From Acidimicrobiia bacterium (lineage in GTDB: Bacteria; Acidobacteriota; Terriglobia; Bryobacterales; Bryobacteraceae), in the NCBI GenBank assembly GCA_016871315.1, contig VFZE01000005.1:62001-126000 (forward strand): a stretch of DNA of 64,000 nt, in the 5' to 3' direction. The position numbers and the translations under genes are program-made. The notes under the pieces are model-generated. The model saw only the letters and a list, made by a program, of their open reading frames with translations, was not told where the DNA came from and did no database searches. Shown piece by piece: positions 52,640 through 63,118 of this stretch. Every line of letters starts with the position of its first letter. Positions within the stretch are counted from its first letter, which is position 1.

Positions 52640-53692
52640 TCAGAACTCCAGCCGCAGCACCAACTGCAGATTCCGGTTGCCGCCCTTCGCCGTGATGACC
52701 CCGAAACTGCCGGGTTGGACGACGTTGGTCCCCGGCGTGCCCCAGATGGGATGATTAAACGCGTTGAACATCTCGACCCGAAATTCGGTCAACAGCCGTT
52801 CCTTATAGGTGAAGTTCTTGAAGATCGAGGCGTCGAAGGCGCGCGTTCCCGGCCCGCGCAGGTCGGGCGAAGTCCGCGAAGCATTTCCGAAGGTAAAGTT
52901 GCCGGCCTGCGAGAATACGGACTGATCGAAACCAACCAGTTCACCCACGTGGGAACGGCGTTCGGCTGTGGCCAGTACTGGAGCATGTTCAACGCCACTG
53001 GATCCATACGCTCTCGGGGAATCCGGTTGCCGGGAAGGGGCTGGCGGATCCACAGTCCAGCCGCATCGCGGGTTGCAGTGGCATGGTCAAAAAACGGTGA
53101 TCGCTTGCCCGTTGCCGTTACGCAGGTTGGAGAAATCGCCGTTGCGCCACTCCGGCAACGGCACAGTGGCGGTTGCGCCGGCCTGGCTCGGCGTGCGTGT
53201 GCTCTGCTCGGCGAAGAAAAAGAAGGCTCGGTTCCGGCCGTCGTAGAGCTTTGGCAGCAGGACAGGCCCCCCGATGGTGGCGCCGAACTGATTCCGCTGG
53301 AACGCCGCGCGGCGGACACCATTGCGGTTGTTGGCCCAGCTGTTAGCGTCCAGTTTGCTGTTGCGCAGGTACTCAAACAGTGTGACCCGTGCACGGCGTT
53401 GGTGCCGGACTTGGTGGCTACCGTGATTGCGTCCATTCAATGGCAGGTCGAGCATCGCCTTGTTGGTGATCACGGTGGATACGGCCGAGGTGGTGGTGGC
53501 GAGCTGCGCGGCCCCGGCGCTTACCTCGGCGGTGGTGGTGACTTCGCCCACCGCCAACTGGATATCCAGCGCGATTGTCTGCTGCACACTCACCTTCAGG
53601 TCCGAGGTCGTGTGTTTCTGAAAGCCTTTCTTTTCCACTGTCAGCCGGTAGTCGCCGGGAATCAAGTACGGCTGCACAAAGCTGCCTGTCAA
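52640..53692 (-). pseudogene. Oar-like TonB-dependent receptor remnant
   Basis: Pieces of a ~1000-residue carboxypeptidase-regulatory/TonB receptor lie in order in three frames. First, YLIPGDYRLTVEKKGFQKH and LDLPLNGRN (plug). Then ITVATKSGTNAVHG, LFEYLRNSKLDANSWANNRN, FGATIGGPVLLPKLYDGRN and EWRNGDFSNLR, ending at a stop at 53087. Then GNRIPRERMDPVALNMLQYW in another frame. Last, the barrel C-terminus NFTYKERLLTEFRVEMFNAFNH...RNLQLVLRLEF. About 600 residues of barrel and the N-terminus are missing. A clearly dead gene beside the live alcohol dehydrogenase. Confidence 0.85.
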
Positions 53693-53741
53693 AACTTGTT
53701 AATATTCGGAACACCTGTTCACGGTATGCTGGAGTGTTACG

Positions 53742-54773
53742 ATGAAAGCCCTCCTCCTCACTCAATACAAGCAACTCGAACTCGCCGACATGCCGGTGCC
53801 GGAAATCGGTCCTGACGATCTGCTGGTTCGGGTGAAGGCTTGCGGCATCTGCGGCAGCGACGTCCACGGGTTCGACGGTTCGAGCGGCCGCCGAATTCCG
53901 CCGCTGGTCATGGGGCATGAGGCGGCCGGGATCGTGGCCGGCGCCGGCGCGAACGTGAAGGACCTCAAGGAAGGCGACCGCGTTACGTTCGATTCGACGG
54001 TCTATTGCGGGCGTTGCTTCTACTGCCTGCGCGGCGAAGCGAACCTCTGCGACAACCGCCAGGTGCTGGGCGTCTCGACGCCCGATTTCCGCCGGCACGG
54101 TGCCTTCGCCGAATACGTCTCAGTGCCGCGGCGCATTGCCCACAAGCTGCCCGATTCGCTGCCGTTTGAGCGCGCGGCGATGATTGAAGCAGTGTCGGTG
54201 GCGGTTCACGCCACCGCCATCACCCCCGTGAAGCTTGGCGACACGGCAGTGGTTGTGGGCACGGGCATGATCGGGCTGCTCTGTTTACAGGCTCTGAAGC
54301 TGGCGGGCTGCTCGCGCATCATAGCCGTCGATCTGGACGACGTGAAGCTGAAAGCAGCCGCCGGGCTGGGCGCCAACGTGCTGTTGAATCCGAAGACCGA
54401 CGATGTTCCGGCGGCGGTGCAGGCGCTCAGCGGCGGGCGCGGCGCCGATATCGCAATGGAGGCCGTTGGAGCCACCGCTCCGGTACAAACGGCGCTTGCC
54501 AGCGTGCGCAAGGGTGGGGCGCTCACGCTGGTCGGCAACATCACACCCAAGATCGAAATCAATCTCCAGTCCGTGGTCACGCGCCAGATCCGAGTGCAGG
54601 GCTCCTGCGCCTCATGCGGCGAATATCCGGCCTGCATCGATCTGCTGGCTTCCGGCGCGATTCAGGTGGACCCGCTGATCACGGCGCGCGCGCCGCTGGA
54701 GGAAGGTGCAAGCTGGTTCAACCGCCTCTACAGTCACGAACCCAACCTGATGAAGGTGATTCTGGAACCGTAA
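53742..54773 (+). CDS. Zinc-dependent alcohol/polyol dehydrogenase
   Basis: Medium-chain dehydrogenase of 343 residues. Catalytic zinc ligands are Cys37 (in CGICGSD) and His59-Glu60 (GHEAAG); the structural zinc site is Cys89, Cys92, Cys95 and Cys103 (CGRCFYC...NLC). The NAD-binding motif is VVGTGMIGLLCLQ with an acidic end (AVDLDD), which favours NAD. Sorbitol-, threonine- and galactitol-phosphate-type dehydrogenases share this layout; substrate uncertain. GGAG at 53731-53734 supports ATG 53742. Confidence 0.9.
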   Translation: MKALLLTQYKQLELADMPVPEIGPDDLLVRVKACGICGSDVHGFDGSSGRRIPPLVMGHEAAGIVAGAGANVKDLKEGDRVTFDSTVYCGRCFYCLRGEANLCDNRQVLGVSTPDFRRHGAFAEYVSVPRRIAHKLPDSLPFERAAMIEAVSVAVHATAITPVKLGDTAVVVGTGMIGLLCLQALKLAGCSRIIAVDLDDVKLKAAAGLGANVLLNPKTDDVPAAVQALSGGRGADIAMEAVGATAPVQTALASVRKGGALTLVGNITPKIEINLQSVVTRQIRVQGSCASCGEYPACIDLLASGAIQVDPLITARAPLEEGASWFNRLYSHEPNLMKVILEP

Positions 54774-54775
54774 GC

Positions 54776-56431
54776 TTGCGCCGGAACTGGTTTTGGCCCG
54801 CCGTCACGATTCTGCTGGCGTTCATGGCCCTATGCATGGGAAACGCCGCGCTCGAGGAATCGCAGACTTTTGACGAGGCTGTTCATCTGGTGGCCGGCTT
54901 CAGCTACTGGACGCGCGGCGACTATCGCCTGAACGAGGAACATCCGCCTCTGAGCAAGCTGCTCGGCGCGGCGCCCTTATTGTTTACCCAGACCAGCCTG
55001 CCTGAGAGGGAGGCGGATTGGAAAGCGGCCGATCAGCTAGCGCTATCCCATGCTTTTCTCTACCGGAATCGCCTGTCGGCCGGGACCATGCTTTTTCTGG
55101 GCAGACTCACGGCGGTTACGATTACTCTCTGCCTCGGCCTTGCGATTGCCGTTTGGACTCGCCGCCGAGTATCCGCCGCAGCCGGTGTGCTGGCGCTGGT
55201 GTTCCTGGCCACCGATGCCAACTTTCTTGCCCATGGCCACTACGTCACCTCCGACGTTCTCTCGGCGCTCACCTTCTTTCTCGCCGCCGTGACGTGGGCC
55301 GAGTATCTCGAGAGCGGTAAGAGAAGCCATCTGATCTGCGCCACATTCGCTTTAGGGGCGGCGCTGGCGAGCAAGTATTCCGCGCTCTATCTGATTCCGG
55401 TTCATCTACTCCTGTTTCTGATCTACGGCCGCCAAAAGCGCCGGCTTCTGCCTGTCCTGGTGGGCGCCGTGCTGATCCTCGGAATCACCTACGCGCCAGA
55501 GACGCTACGCAGCTTCGAGAAAGGACCGCTGAGCGAACATATCAACCTCGACATTCCAGCCGGCGTGAAAGCCCGCGCATTGGCGGAGCAGCTCAAACTG
55601 CCTGCGCATCCTTACCTGGTCGGAATGTGGCGGCTCTTCAGCCACAACGAAGAAGGGCAGCAATCCTACCTGCTGGGCCAGATCCGCAGAGAAGGAGACT
55701 GGCGATACTTTCCGGTCGCCTTCGCGGTGAAAACCCCAACAGGGCTGCTGATTCTCACTGCGATGAGTCTCGCGGCGATACCGTGGCGGCGATGGAGTCC
55801 GGTGCAGGCGGCGTTCGTACTCTATCCGATGATCTACTTCGCGTGGTGCCTGAACTCGCGGCTGAATATCGGCCACCGGCACATTTTACCGATCTATCTG
55901 TTCCTGTTCGTGGGTGTCTCGGCGGTGTTTCTGACCTGGTGGCGGCCGCGATGGCCGCGACTGGCGACGGCGGTTCTGATCGGCGCGGTGGCGCTGCAGG
56001 CGGCGGAACTGGCGCGAGTGCATCCCTACTATCTGGCCTTCTTCAACACAGCTGCCGGCGGCCCGCGGAACGGCCCGCGGTACCTGCTGGATTCCAACAT
56101 CGACTGGGGGCAAGACCTGGCGAGATTAAAAGCGTGGATGGAGCGCAACAAGCTGGATTCGGTCTGCTTGTCCTATTTCGGCATGGCCGATCTCGAATAT
56201 TACGGCATTCGAGAATACTCGCTGCTGAACATGACGGCGCAGGACCGCAAGGAGTTCGGCTGCGTGGCGGCGGTAAGCCAGAACAATCTTTACGACCTGT
56301 ATCATCCGCCGGGCACGCACGCCTGGGCGCGCGAGATGACTCCGTTCGGCCACATCGGCTACTCGATCCTGCTCTATGACCTGCGCCAGGACCGCAGCGT
56401 GCCTTTTATTGGATTATCTGATTGGCGGTAA
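54776..56431 (+). CDS. ArnT/PMT-like GT-C glycosyltransferase
   Basis: About 551 residues if TTG 54776 is the start; the first ATGs (MALCMGNAAL) lie within helix 1. The open frame upstream overlaps the dehydrogenase and reads unlike a protein. Around 11 membrane helices. The first outer loop has the Asp-Glu motif ESQTFDEAVHLVAGFSYW then LNEEHPPLSKLLGA, typical of PMT_2/ArnT enzymes using polyprenyl-phosphate sugars. The C-terminal soluble part has YLLDSNIDWGQDLARLKAWM. It begins 2 bp after the dehydrogenase stop and overlaps the converging pncA by 26 bp. Confidence 0.82.
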   Translation: MRRNWFWPAVTILLAFMALCMGNAALEESQTFDEAVHLVAGFSYWTRGDYRLNEEHPPLSKLLGAAPLLFTQTSLPEREADWKAADQLALSHAFLYRNRLSAGTMLFLGRLTAVTITLCLGLAIAVWTRRRVSAAAGVLALVFLATDANFLAHGHYVTSDVLSALTFFLAAVTWAEYLESGKRSHLICATFALGAALASKYSALYLIPVHLLLFLIYGRQKRRLLPVLVGAVLILGITYAPETLRSFEKGPLSEHINLDIPAGVKARALAEQLKLPAHPYLVGMWRLFSHNEEGQQSYLLGQIRREGDWRYFPVAFAVKTPTGLLILTAMSLAAIPWRRWSPVQAAFVLYPMIYFAWCLNSRLNIGHRHILPIYLFLFVGVSAVFLTWWRPRWPRLATAVLIGAVALQAAELARVHPYYLAFFNTAAGGPRNGPRYLLDSNIDWGQDLARLKAWMERNKLDSVCLSYFGMADLEYYGIREYSLLNMTAQDRKEFGCVAAVSQNNLYDLYHPPGTHAWAREMTPFGHIGYSILLYDLRQDRSVPFIGLSDWR

Positions 56432-56987
56432 TGAGGTGGCCGCCAGCGGCGGTGAACTCTTCCATCATCTGTTTGGCCTTTGCATCATCGAGGCTGCGGA
56501 CGGCGTCGGTGACGAGTTCGACGGGCTTGCCGGTTTTGAGAAGTCCGAATGCGGCGCAGCGGACGCAGATTTCGGTGACGACACCATAGACGACGTAGCG
56601 GTCCGCGTTGAGTTCGTCAAGCAGGGCGGTCAGGTTGGGGTTGGAGAAGCAGTCGAGCGTCTGCTTTTCAAGCAGCACCTGCTGGGCGTCGCCAATGGGA
56701 TATGCGCCCGGCGTGGAAGGAATGAGGACGCGCTTTTCGAGCAGTGTCTCTTGAGGCTTGCGCTGGCCGAGCGTGCCGGCGACGCAGTGCGAAGGCCAGT
56801 GGCGGAACTCAGGGTCGTTCTCCGCGTGCGCGTCCATGTCGGAAACGACGAGGATGCCGTTAGAAGCGGCATGGTGGTTGAGCGCGGAGACGACAGGAAC
56901 GATCTTCTCGGCGCCGGGAACGTAGAGAGCGCCGGAGGGAAATAGAAAGTCGATTTGGGTATCGACGTCAAAGAACACTGTCTTCAT
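56406..56987 (-). CDS. pncA: Nicotinamidase-like cysteine hydrolase
   Basis: Isochorismatase-fold hydrolase of 193 residues. The catalytic triad is Asp9 (FDVDTQIDF), Lys108 (LLEKQT) and Cys141 (VVTEICVRCAA); Asp52 and His54 (SDMDAHAE) fit the metal site of nicotinamidases. Reaction: nicotinamide to nicotinate. The name is supported by context: its start overlaps the pncB stop by 4 bp, so the next step of NAD salvage is co-translated. Confidence 0.87.
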   Translation of the reverse strand: MKTVFFDVDTQIDFLFPSGALYVPGAEKIVPVVSALNHHAASNGILVVSDMDAHAENDPEFRHWPSHCVAGTLGQRKPQETLLEKRVLIPSTPGAYPIGDAQQVLLEKQTLDCFSNPNLTALLDELNADRYVVYGVVTEICVRCAAFGLLKTGKPVELVTDAVRSLDDAKAKQMMEEFTAAGGHLITANQIIQ

Positions 56988-58282
56988 CGCGTGTCACCTA
57001 ATCCCTTTTCATAGAGTGCCAAAAGATCGGAACTGAACTCCACCCGCGGCTCGGCGGGCAGGCGCGGGATGGAGGCGGCGGCGCGCTGCCGGGCTTGTTC
57101 GGCGGTCGGCAGAGGCTCGACGAGCTTACCGGCTATGATGACGGGCCGTAGCAAGGCCTCGACGTTGCCGGAGTCGCACTCCGGACATTCCCAGGAGCAG
57201 CCGACCATGTCATGAGTGGGGAAGCGGAAAACCTGCTTGGCTCCGGGCAGCGTCTGCTTGTCGGCGCTGAACTTGGCGGTGTAGCGCTTGATGCCTTCGG
57301 TTTCAAGTTCAACCAGCTTGTAGACGGCGTTCAGATAAGGCTGGTCGGAAGAGGTGGCCAGCTCGGTGCCAACGCCGAAGGCATCGATGGGCGCGCCGTC
57401 AGAGAGCAAGGCGGCGATGCGGTGTTCACTGAGGTCGCCGCTGGCCATGATCTTTGCGTCGTGGAGGCCAGCCTCATCGAGGATGGCGCGCGTGGCCCGG
57501 GAGAGTTCGAGCAGGTTTCCGCTGTCCAGACGCACGCCCCATAAAGGGCGGCCGAGCTTCGCGGCGCGGCGGGCGCCATCGAGCGTGTCATAGGTGTCGA
57601 TCAACTGGACGGTGTGGGGACCGAGCAGCTGCTGAAGGCGCATGAATGCTTCCTGTTCGGTGGGGAACGACTGCACCCAACTGTGCGCGGAAGTGCCATA
57701 AACGGGCACCCCGAAGCGATGGCCGGCCTCTGTATTGGAAGTGCCGATGCAGCCGCCGATATAGGCGGCGCGGGCGGCAAGCAGGCCCGCTTCGGGGCCG
57801 TGAGCGCGGCGGGAGCCGAATTCGACGACAGCCCGGCCAGCGGCCGCCTCGACGACGCGGGCGGCCTTGGAGGCGATCATCGACGGAAAGCCGATGGAGG
57901 CGAGCAGATAGGTTTCGACGATCTGCGCCTCGACGAGTGGAGCGCGAACGGTGAGGATCGGCTCATTGGCGAAGACGGGCGTGCCTTCGGGAACAGCGAA
58001 CAAATCGCCGCTGAAACGTAGTCCGGCGAGCAGCTGAAAGAACTGCTCCGGGGCACCTGTCATGACAGGCAGGGTTCTGAGGTAAGCGATCTGCTCCTCG
58101 TTGAAGCGGAGGTTCAGCAGATACTCAGCGGCTTGGGCCAGCCCGGCGGCAAGGATGAACTTGCGGTGCTGCGGGAGGCGCCGGAAAAAGAGTTCGAAGG
58201 TGGCCTTCTGGCGGGTCTTGCCGGCGGCTGCATAGCCGGCAGCCATGGTGAGCTCGTAGAGGTCGGTGTGAAGGCCGTTCAA
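56984..58282 (-). CDS. pncB: Nicotinate phosphoribosyltransferase
   Basis: Protein of 432 residues, the usual size. It couples nicotinate to PRPP with ATP, giving nicotinate mononucleotide. Family marks are LYELTMAAGYAAAGK near the start, the phospho-His region GTSAHSWVQSF, LIDTYDTLDGARRA, VRLDSGNL, and GVGTELATSSDQPYLNAVYKL. A C-terminal CSWECPECDSG stretch may bind zinc. It starts 2 bp after the DUF4340 gene, so the NAD salvage pair sits at the end of the ABC-exporter operon. Confidence 0.95.
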   Translation of the reverse strand: MNGLHTDLYELTMAAGYAAAGKTRQKATFELFFRRLPQHRKFILAAGLAQAAEYLLNLRFNEEQIAYLRTLPVMTGAPEQFFQLLAGLRFSGDLFAVPEGTPVFANEPILTVRAPLVEAQIVETYLLASIGFPSMIASKAARVVEAAAGRAVVEFGSRRAHGPEAGLLAARAAYIGGCIGTSNTEAGHRFGVPVYGTSAHSWVQSFPTEQEAFMRLQQLLGPHTVQLIDTYDTLDGARRAAKLGRPLWGVRLDSGNLLELSRATRAILDEAGLHDAKIMASGDLSEHRIAALLSDGAPIDAFGVGTELATSSDQPYLNAVYKLVELETEGIKRYTAKFSADKQTLPGAKQVFRFPTHDMVGCSWECPECDSGNVEALLRPVIIAGKLVEPLPTAEQARQRAAASIPRLPAEPRVEFSSDLLALYEKGLGDTR

Positions 58283-58284
58283 AT

Positions 58285-59628
58285 TTACTTCTTCTTAGTA
58301 TCCTCTTTCTTCGGCGGAGGAGGCTCCTTGACGTCGGCGGCAGCTTTGCGGAGTTCGTCGACAGCGGTCTTGTCCAGTTCGTAGAGCGCGGGCTCGTTGT
58401 CGCGCTTGGCGATGAAACGGTCACCGGCCTGGGAGATGAGCACTTTTTCGACGCGCTTACCTTCGTTTGATGTGACGGTGGCTTCGACGATGGGCGTGGT
58501 GAAGCCGGAGTCGGGGAACTTTGCGGCGGACAGGTCACGGAGCTTGTCGATTAAGGACTGGACGGATGTGGAGTCCATTTGCTTGTTGGCTTCCATCCAC
58601 TTGTCGGACGCCTTTTCGAGCTTACGTGTCTTGTCGCCATCACGAAGCTCGACTTGAGAAGGATCGCTCCAGCCGAAATCGAATAGTTTCTTGTTGCGGA
58701 AGTCGTCTGTGCTCTTGTTGAGGCCGTCGCCAAGGTCGGAGGTGGCCTTGTGGATGCCTTCTACGGCGTCGGATTTGGCGTAGTAGGTGTTGTCCTTGGA
58801 CTTGCGGACTTCGAGCTGTTGTGTGCCGGCGGCGTCTGTGGCGCGGGCGATGGCGACAAGTTGTGCACGGGAATAAGCGGCGGCGATTTTCTTGGCTTCG
58901 TCTTCGGCGAGGTCGGTATCCATCTTGGCATCGCGAAGTTTGCGGACGAGCTCTTCGACCTGGCCGCCGTCGGCGCGCATCGGCTTGGGTCGTACGATCT
59001 GCCATTCGTTCTGGTTGTTCTTGCCGAACTCGACGGTTTGACCCTTGACGGTGAGTTCGACGCGGGTGAGTTTGTCGGAGTCAAAGGTGAGCAGGCGCTT
59101 GTCGCGAAGGTCTTTCGAGGTTTTGTCGAGGCTGGATTTATTCCAGCTGGCAAGTGTGAACACGCGCGGGTCGCCGTCGAGTTTGGCGAAGACCCCGCCG
59201 CCGGTGGGAGTTTCATTCCCGATGAGGAGCTTGGAGGTTTTGCCGTCCTTCTTGGTGATGTTGACGGACAGGGCGGGAGAGTCGAGGCCAAAGCCGGCGA
59301 GTGAGGAGGCTTTCTCCTCGATCAAGCGCTCAGAGGAAAGAGAAGAGAAGGTATTGACGAGAGTGGAGACATTGTCCTGGTCGGCGCGGAGAGGCTGAGG
59401 GGCAGTGACTTGCCACTTGCCGTCGGAGGCGCGCTTGAGCGTGGTGGTTTCCGGACCTTTGGCGATGTCGATCTGCCGGATCTGATCGGCGGGGATTTCG
59501 AGGATTTTGGGAGGAGCGTCTGGAGCGGGCTTGCCCTCTTTTTCCTTTTCGAGTTTGTTGGAGTACCAGACACCACCGGCAAGGAGAGCAAGGACGCCGG
59601 CGGCGGCAAGAAGACCACGAAGCTGCAT
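58285..59628 (-). CDS. DUF4340 domain protein of a Gld-type ABC exporter
   Basis: Protein of 447 residues with one N-terminal membrane segment (LLAAAGVLALLAGGVWY). Repeated DUF4340 units of beta strands follow: IPADQIRQIDIAKGPETTTLKR, LLIGNETPTGGGVFAKLDGD and LFDFGWSDPSQVELRDGDK. The C-terminus is Lys/Pro-rich (PPPPKKEDTKKK). DUF4340 genes regularly follow GldG-like genes, and the protein probably works outside the membrane with that complex. 6 bp after the GldG-like gene. Confidence 0.88.
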   Translation of the reverse strand: MQLRGLLAAAGVLALLAGGVWYSNKLEKEKEGKPAPDAPPKILEIPADQIRQIDIAKGPETTTLKRASDGKWQVTAPQPLRADQDNVSTLVNTFSSLSSERLIEEKASSLAGFGLDSPALSVNITKKDGKTSKLLIGNETPTGGGVFAKLDGDPRVFTLASWNKSSLDKTSKDLRDKRLLTFDSDKLTRVELTVKGQTVEFGKNNQNEWQIVRPKPMRADGGQVEELVRKLRDAKMDTDLAEDEAKKIAAAYSRAQLVAIARATDAAGTQQLEVRKSKDNTYYAKSDAVEGIHKATSDLGDGLNKSTDDFRNKKLFDFGWSDPSQVELRDGDKTRKLEKASDKWMEANKQMDSTSVQSLIDKLRDLSAAKFPDSGFTTPIVEATVTSNEGKRVEKVLISQAGDRFIAKRDNEPALYELDKTAVDELRKAAADVKEPPPPKKEDTKKK

Positions 59629-59634
59629 AGCGGT

Positions 59635-61005
59635 TTACCTCCTTCGCCACCAGACGCCGACGCCGGCGGCAACGACGGCGAGGGGAAGAAAAATGACACA
59701 ACCGAAGAAGAGGGTGCGCATCTGGGCGGTGGTAAGAGAGAGGCGGCGGTCTTCGGGCTCCTTGGGACGGATGGAGATGAGGTCCTCGTCCGAGCTGAGC
59801 CAGTTGAGCATGTTCAGGAGGAGGTCGCGGTTGCCATTGAAGCGGAGGATATTGTTGGCGGCCCAGCCGGAGGAACCAGTGACGACGAAGCGGCCCTGCA
59901 GCTTTTCATTTCCGGTGTTGTAAGTGCCGGCGACGCCGATGGTGAACGGTCCCTTTTTGTCCTTAGCGGGATCGAGTTTGATTTCGGCGGCTTGCAGGTT
60001 GAGGGTAGCTAGGCTGTTGGAAGAGGTATGGAAGAGCTTCTCGACGGTGGCGTTTCCGGCGGACTTGGTATCGAGGGAGCGGGTGAGCGGGAAGGCCGTG
60101 GCGACCTCTTTCATGTCGCGAACGATGGCGTGAAACTCGTAGGAGGTGACCAAGGGCACGACGAGTCCGAACAGGGTGCCGACGCCGCTGGTGTCAAGAA
60201 CGAGGTCCTTGTTAGCGGTCACGCCCCAAGATTCCAGCAGCTGAGCGAGGGCCTGGTTTTCCGAGACTTCGGTTTGACCAAGGCGAACGGGGGGATCGAT
60301 CAGGATGAGCGCGCGGCCGCCTTTTTCGACGAAGGATTTGATGGCATCCACGGCGGGCTGCTGATAGTCGAATCGCGGACCGCCGACGAGCAGGACGGTG
60401 CAGTCGGAGGGAACCTCGGGTTTTTCCAGCAGGGAGATGGAGCGGATCTTGTAGGTATTTCTTTCGACGACTTCCTTGAGGGAGGAGTAGCCGGTGCGGC
60501 CTGTTTCCTCGAGCCCATGCTCGCCGGAGCCGGAAACGGCGCAGACGGTGCGCTGTCCGCCCTTGAGGGCGCGAATGATGGCACCGGTGAGTTCCTCCTC
60601 GGTAACCGATTTGGCTTCTTCCTTGCGGCCCATGGCTTCGACGAAGATGTTGCCGTAGGCTTTGACGCCGGCGGCGGTGGCCACCGTTGGGTTCTTGTCG
60701 GGATCGACGTAGTCGACCTTGAGCTTGGGCGAGAGGTTGTCGTAGCGGTCAAGGAGGTCGCGCGCGGTCTGGAAGCGGCCGGTCTGGTCAAAGTAGGTGA
60801 TCTTGACATCGGACTTGAGGTTACCGATGATTTTGTGGGTTTGATCAGAGAGGCTGTACTTCTTGTTGGCCGTGGCGTCGAAGCTATTGTTGTGACGGTT
60901 GGCCAAGAAGTTGGCGATGCCCAGGACGGCAAGCACGACGGCGACGTAGATCGTAACGTAGGCGGTGAATTTGGTTTGCTTCGCTTTGAGCCAGTCGAGA
61001 TTCAT
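59635..61005 (-). CDS. GldG-like ABC-transporter auxiliary protein
   Basis: Protein of 456 residues. A helix near 18-35 (FTAYVTIYVAVVLAVLGIANFLA) and a C-terminal helix (LFFGCVIFLPLAVVAAGVGVWW followed by RRR) flank a large extracytoplasmic domain. The family block is KKYSLSDQTHKIIGNLKSDV, then YFDQTGRFQTARDLLDRY and VLLVGGPRFDYQQPAVDAIK. This is the ABC_transp_aux/GldG family, partner of GldA and GldF. It abuts the permease gene with no gap. Confidence 0.9.
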   Translation of the reverse strand: MNLDWLKAKQTKFTAYVTIYVAVVLAVLGIANFLANRHNNSFDATANKKYSLSDQTHKIIGNLKSDVKITYFDQTGRFQTARDLLDRYDNLSPKLKVDYVDPDKNPTVATAAGVKAYGNIFVEAMGRKEEAKSVTEEELTGAIIRALKGGQRTVCAVSGSGEHGLEETGRTGYSSLKEVVERNTYKIRSISLLEKPEVPSDCTVLLVGGPRFDYQQPAVDAIKSFVEKGGRALILIDPPVRLGQTEVSENQALAQLLESWGVTANKDLVLDTSGVGTLFGLVVPLVTSYEFHAIVRDMKEVATAFPLTRSLDTKSAGNATVEKLFHTSSNSLATLNLQAAEIKLDPAKDKKGPFTIGVAGTYNTGNEKLQGRFVVTGSSGWAANNILRFNGNRDLLLNMLNWLSSDEDLISIRPKEPEDRRLSLTTAQMRTLFFGCVIFLPLAVVAAGVGVWWRRR

Positions 61006-61769
61006 TTACGACCTCCAACGCAGGGATTCCATGGAACGGGCGGTAAGAAAGAGCCCAAATACGATGACGGAGAAGTAGAAGATGATGTCCTTACTATCGA
61101 GGACACCCTTTGAGAAGGGTTCAAAGTGGGTGACGACGGAAAGATAGGAGAGGACTTTGGAGGTAGCAGTGGTTTCGAAAGCGGTCACCCAATCGAGCAC
61201 CCACAGGAGCAGGCAGATGGCGAAGGTGCCGACGCCGGCGATGATCTGGTTGCGGGTGGTGGTGGAGATGAACGTGCCGATGGCAAGCAGGCAGCCGCCT
61301 TGGAGAATCAAGCCGAAATAGCCGACGAGCAGCGGCCTCCAGTCGGGGCTGCCGTAGGCGAACAGGATGAGGATATTGAGGGCGGAGACGGCGAGGATGG
61401 CGATGTACATGAGCAGAGCGGCAAACCACTTGCCGAGGATGATCTCGAAGTCGCGGACCGGAGAGGTGGCGAGCAGCTCGATGGTGCCTGAGCGTTTTTC
61501 TTCGGCGAACAGGCGCATGGTGATCATGGGGATGAGGAAGAGGCCGATGACGCTGACGTTCATCAGCACGGGGCGGATGACCCATTCATTGACGTCCATG
61601 GGCATGGGGCGGCCCATCATTTGGGATTCCATGCCGCGGGAAACAAAGATGGCGGTGGCGGCGTAGAAGAAGTAGCCGGAGATGAGGGCGAAGAAAGCCA
61701 TCAGCCCGTAGGCGATGGGCGAGGCGAAATAACTCTTCAACTCTTTTCGGCAGATGATCCAGATGTTGG

Positions 61770-61773
<4 letters not shown>
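61006..61773 (-). CDS. GldF-like ABC transporter permease
   Basis: Protein of 255 residues with six predicted membrane helices, of the ABC-2 type. Hallmarks are the N-terminal RKELKSYFASPIAYGLMAFFAL and the cytoplasmic block MRLFAEEKRSGTIELLATSPVRDFEIILGKW. It starts with a 4-bp overlap with the ATPase gene. In gliding Bacteroidetes GldF/GldG/GldA form one complex; most bacteria with this set do not glide, and the substrate is unknown. Confidence 0.92.
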
Positions 61774-62743
<970 letters not shown>

Positions 62744-62747
<4 letters not shown>

Positions 62748-63118
62748 AGACTCGCTCCCAGGATGGAGACTTTAGCGCTCCCGACTGTTTTTGCCCGTAT
62801 CGGCGGGACAGCAGGATGCGAAATCACTACAGAATCTTCATGATAAAGAGATAGAGAAATGGTGTCAACTTCCGGAGGCGTCGGGTTCGTTTCGGTATTT
62901 TTTAAAAGAGGGGGAATGGCCGCTGATGAACGCGGGTGAACGCGGATTTCCGAGGCGAGGTGAACATCGGGCGGCGGCGGAAGTTCTTGAGCGAGTTGGG
63001 GTTGTTGTGGCGCCGGGTTCGTTTCGACGTTTTTCGTTTCTGGTTCCGGAGAGGGAGTTGGAGGAGGGGACTTGCGGCGGGCGGCGTCGATTTTTTTCTG
63101 GGTCGGTTTGCGTTGCAT
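62744..63118 (-). CDS. Small Pro/Asn-rich hypothetical protein, possibly a remnant
   Basis: Predicted 124 residues. ATG 63118 has GGAGG 9 bases upstream, the best evidence for translation. MQRKPTQKKIDAARRKS recalls the start of a common acidobacterial family (AANRRNAQKSTGPKTPEGK type), but that core is missing. The rest is low-complexity with KNVETNPAPQQ and KNTETNPTPPE repeats (DNA repeat GGGTTCGTTTCG at 62883-62894 and 63015-63026). It also reads through the dispersed intergenic repeat. Likely a degraded member; it may still be translated ahead of the GldA-like gene (stop overlaps its start by 4 bp). Confidence 0.35.
62918..62947 (+). repeat. Second copy of the dispersed intergenic repeat
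   Basis: Reads GGCCGCTGATGAACGCGGGT then GAACGCGGAT, the plus-strand relative of the copy at 37781-37810. Differences are mainly A-to-G changes. The internal direct repeat (GATGAACGCG / GGTGAACGCG) is kept. Confidence 0.6.
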
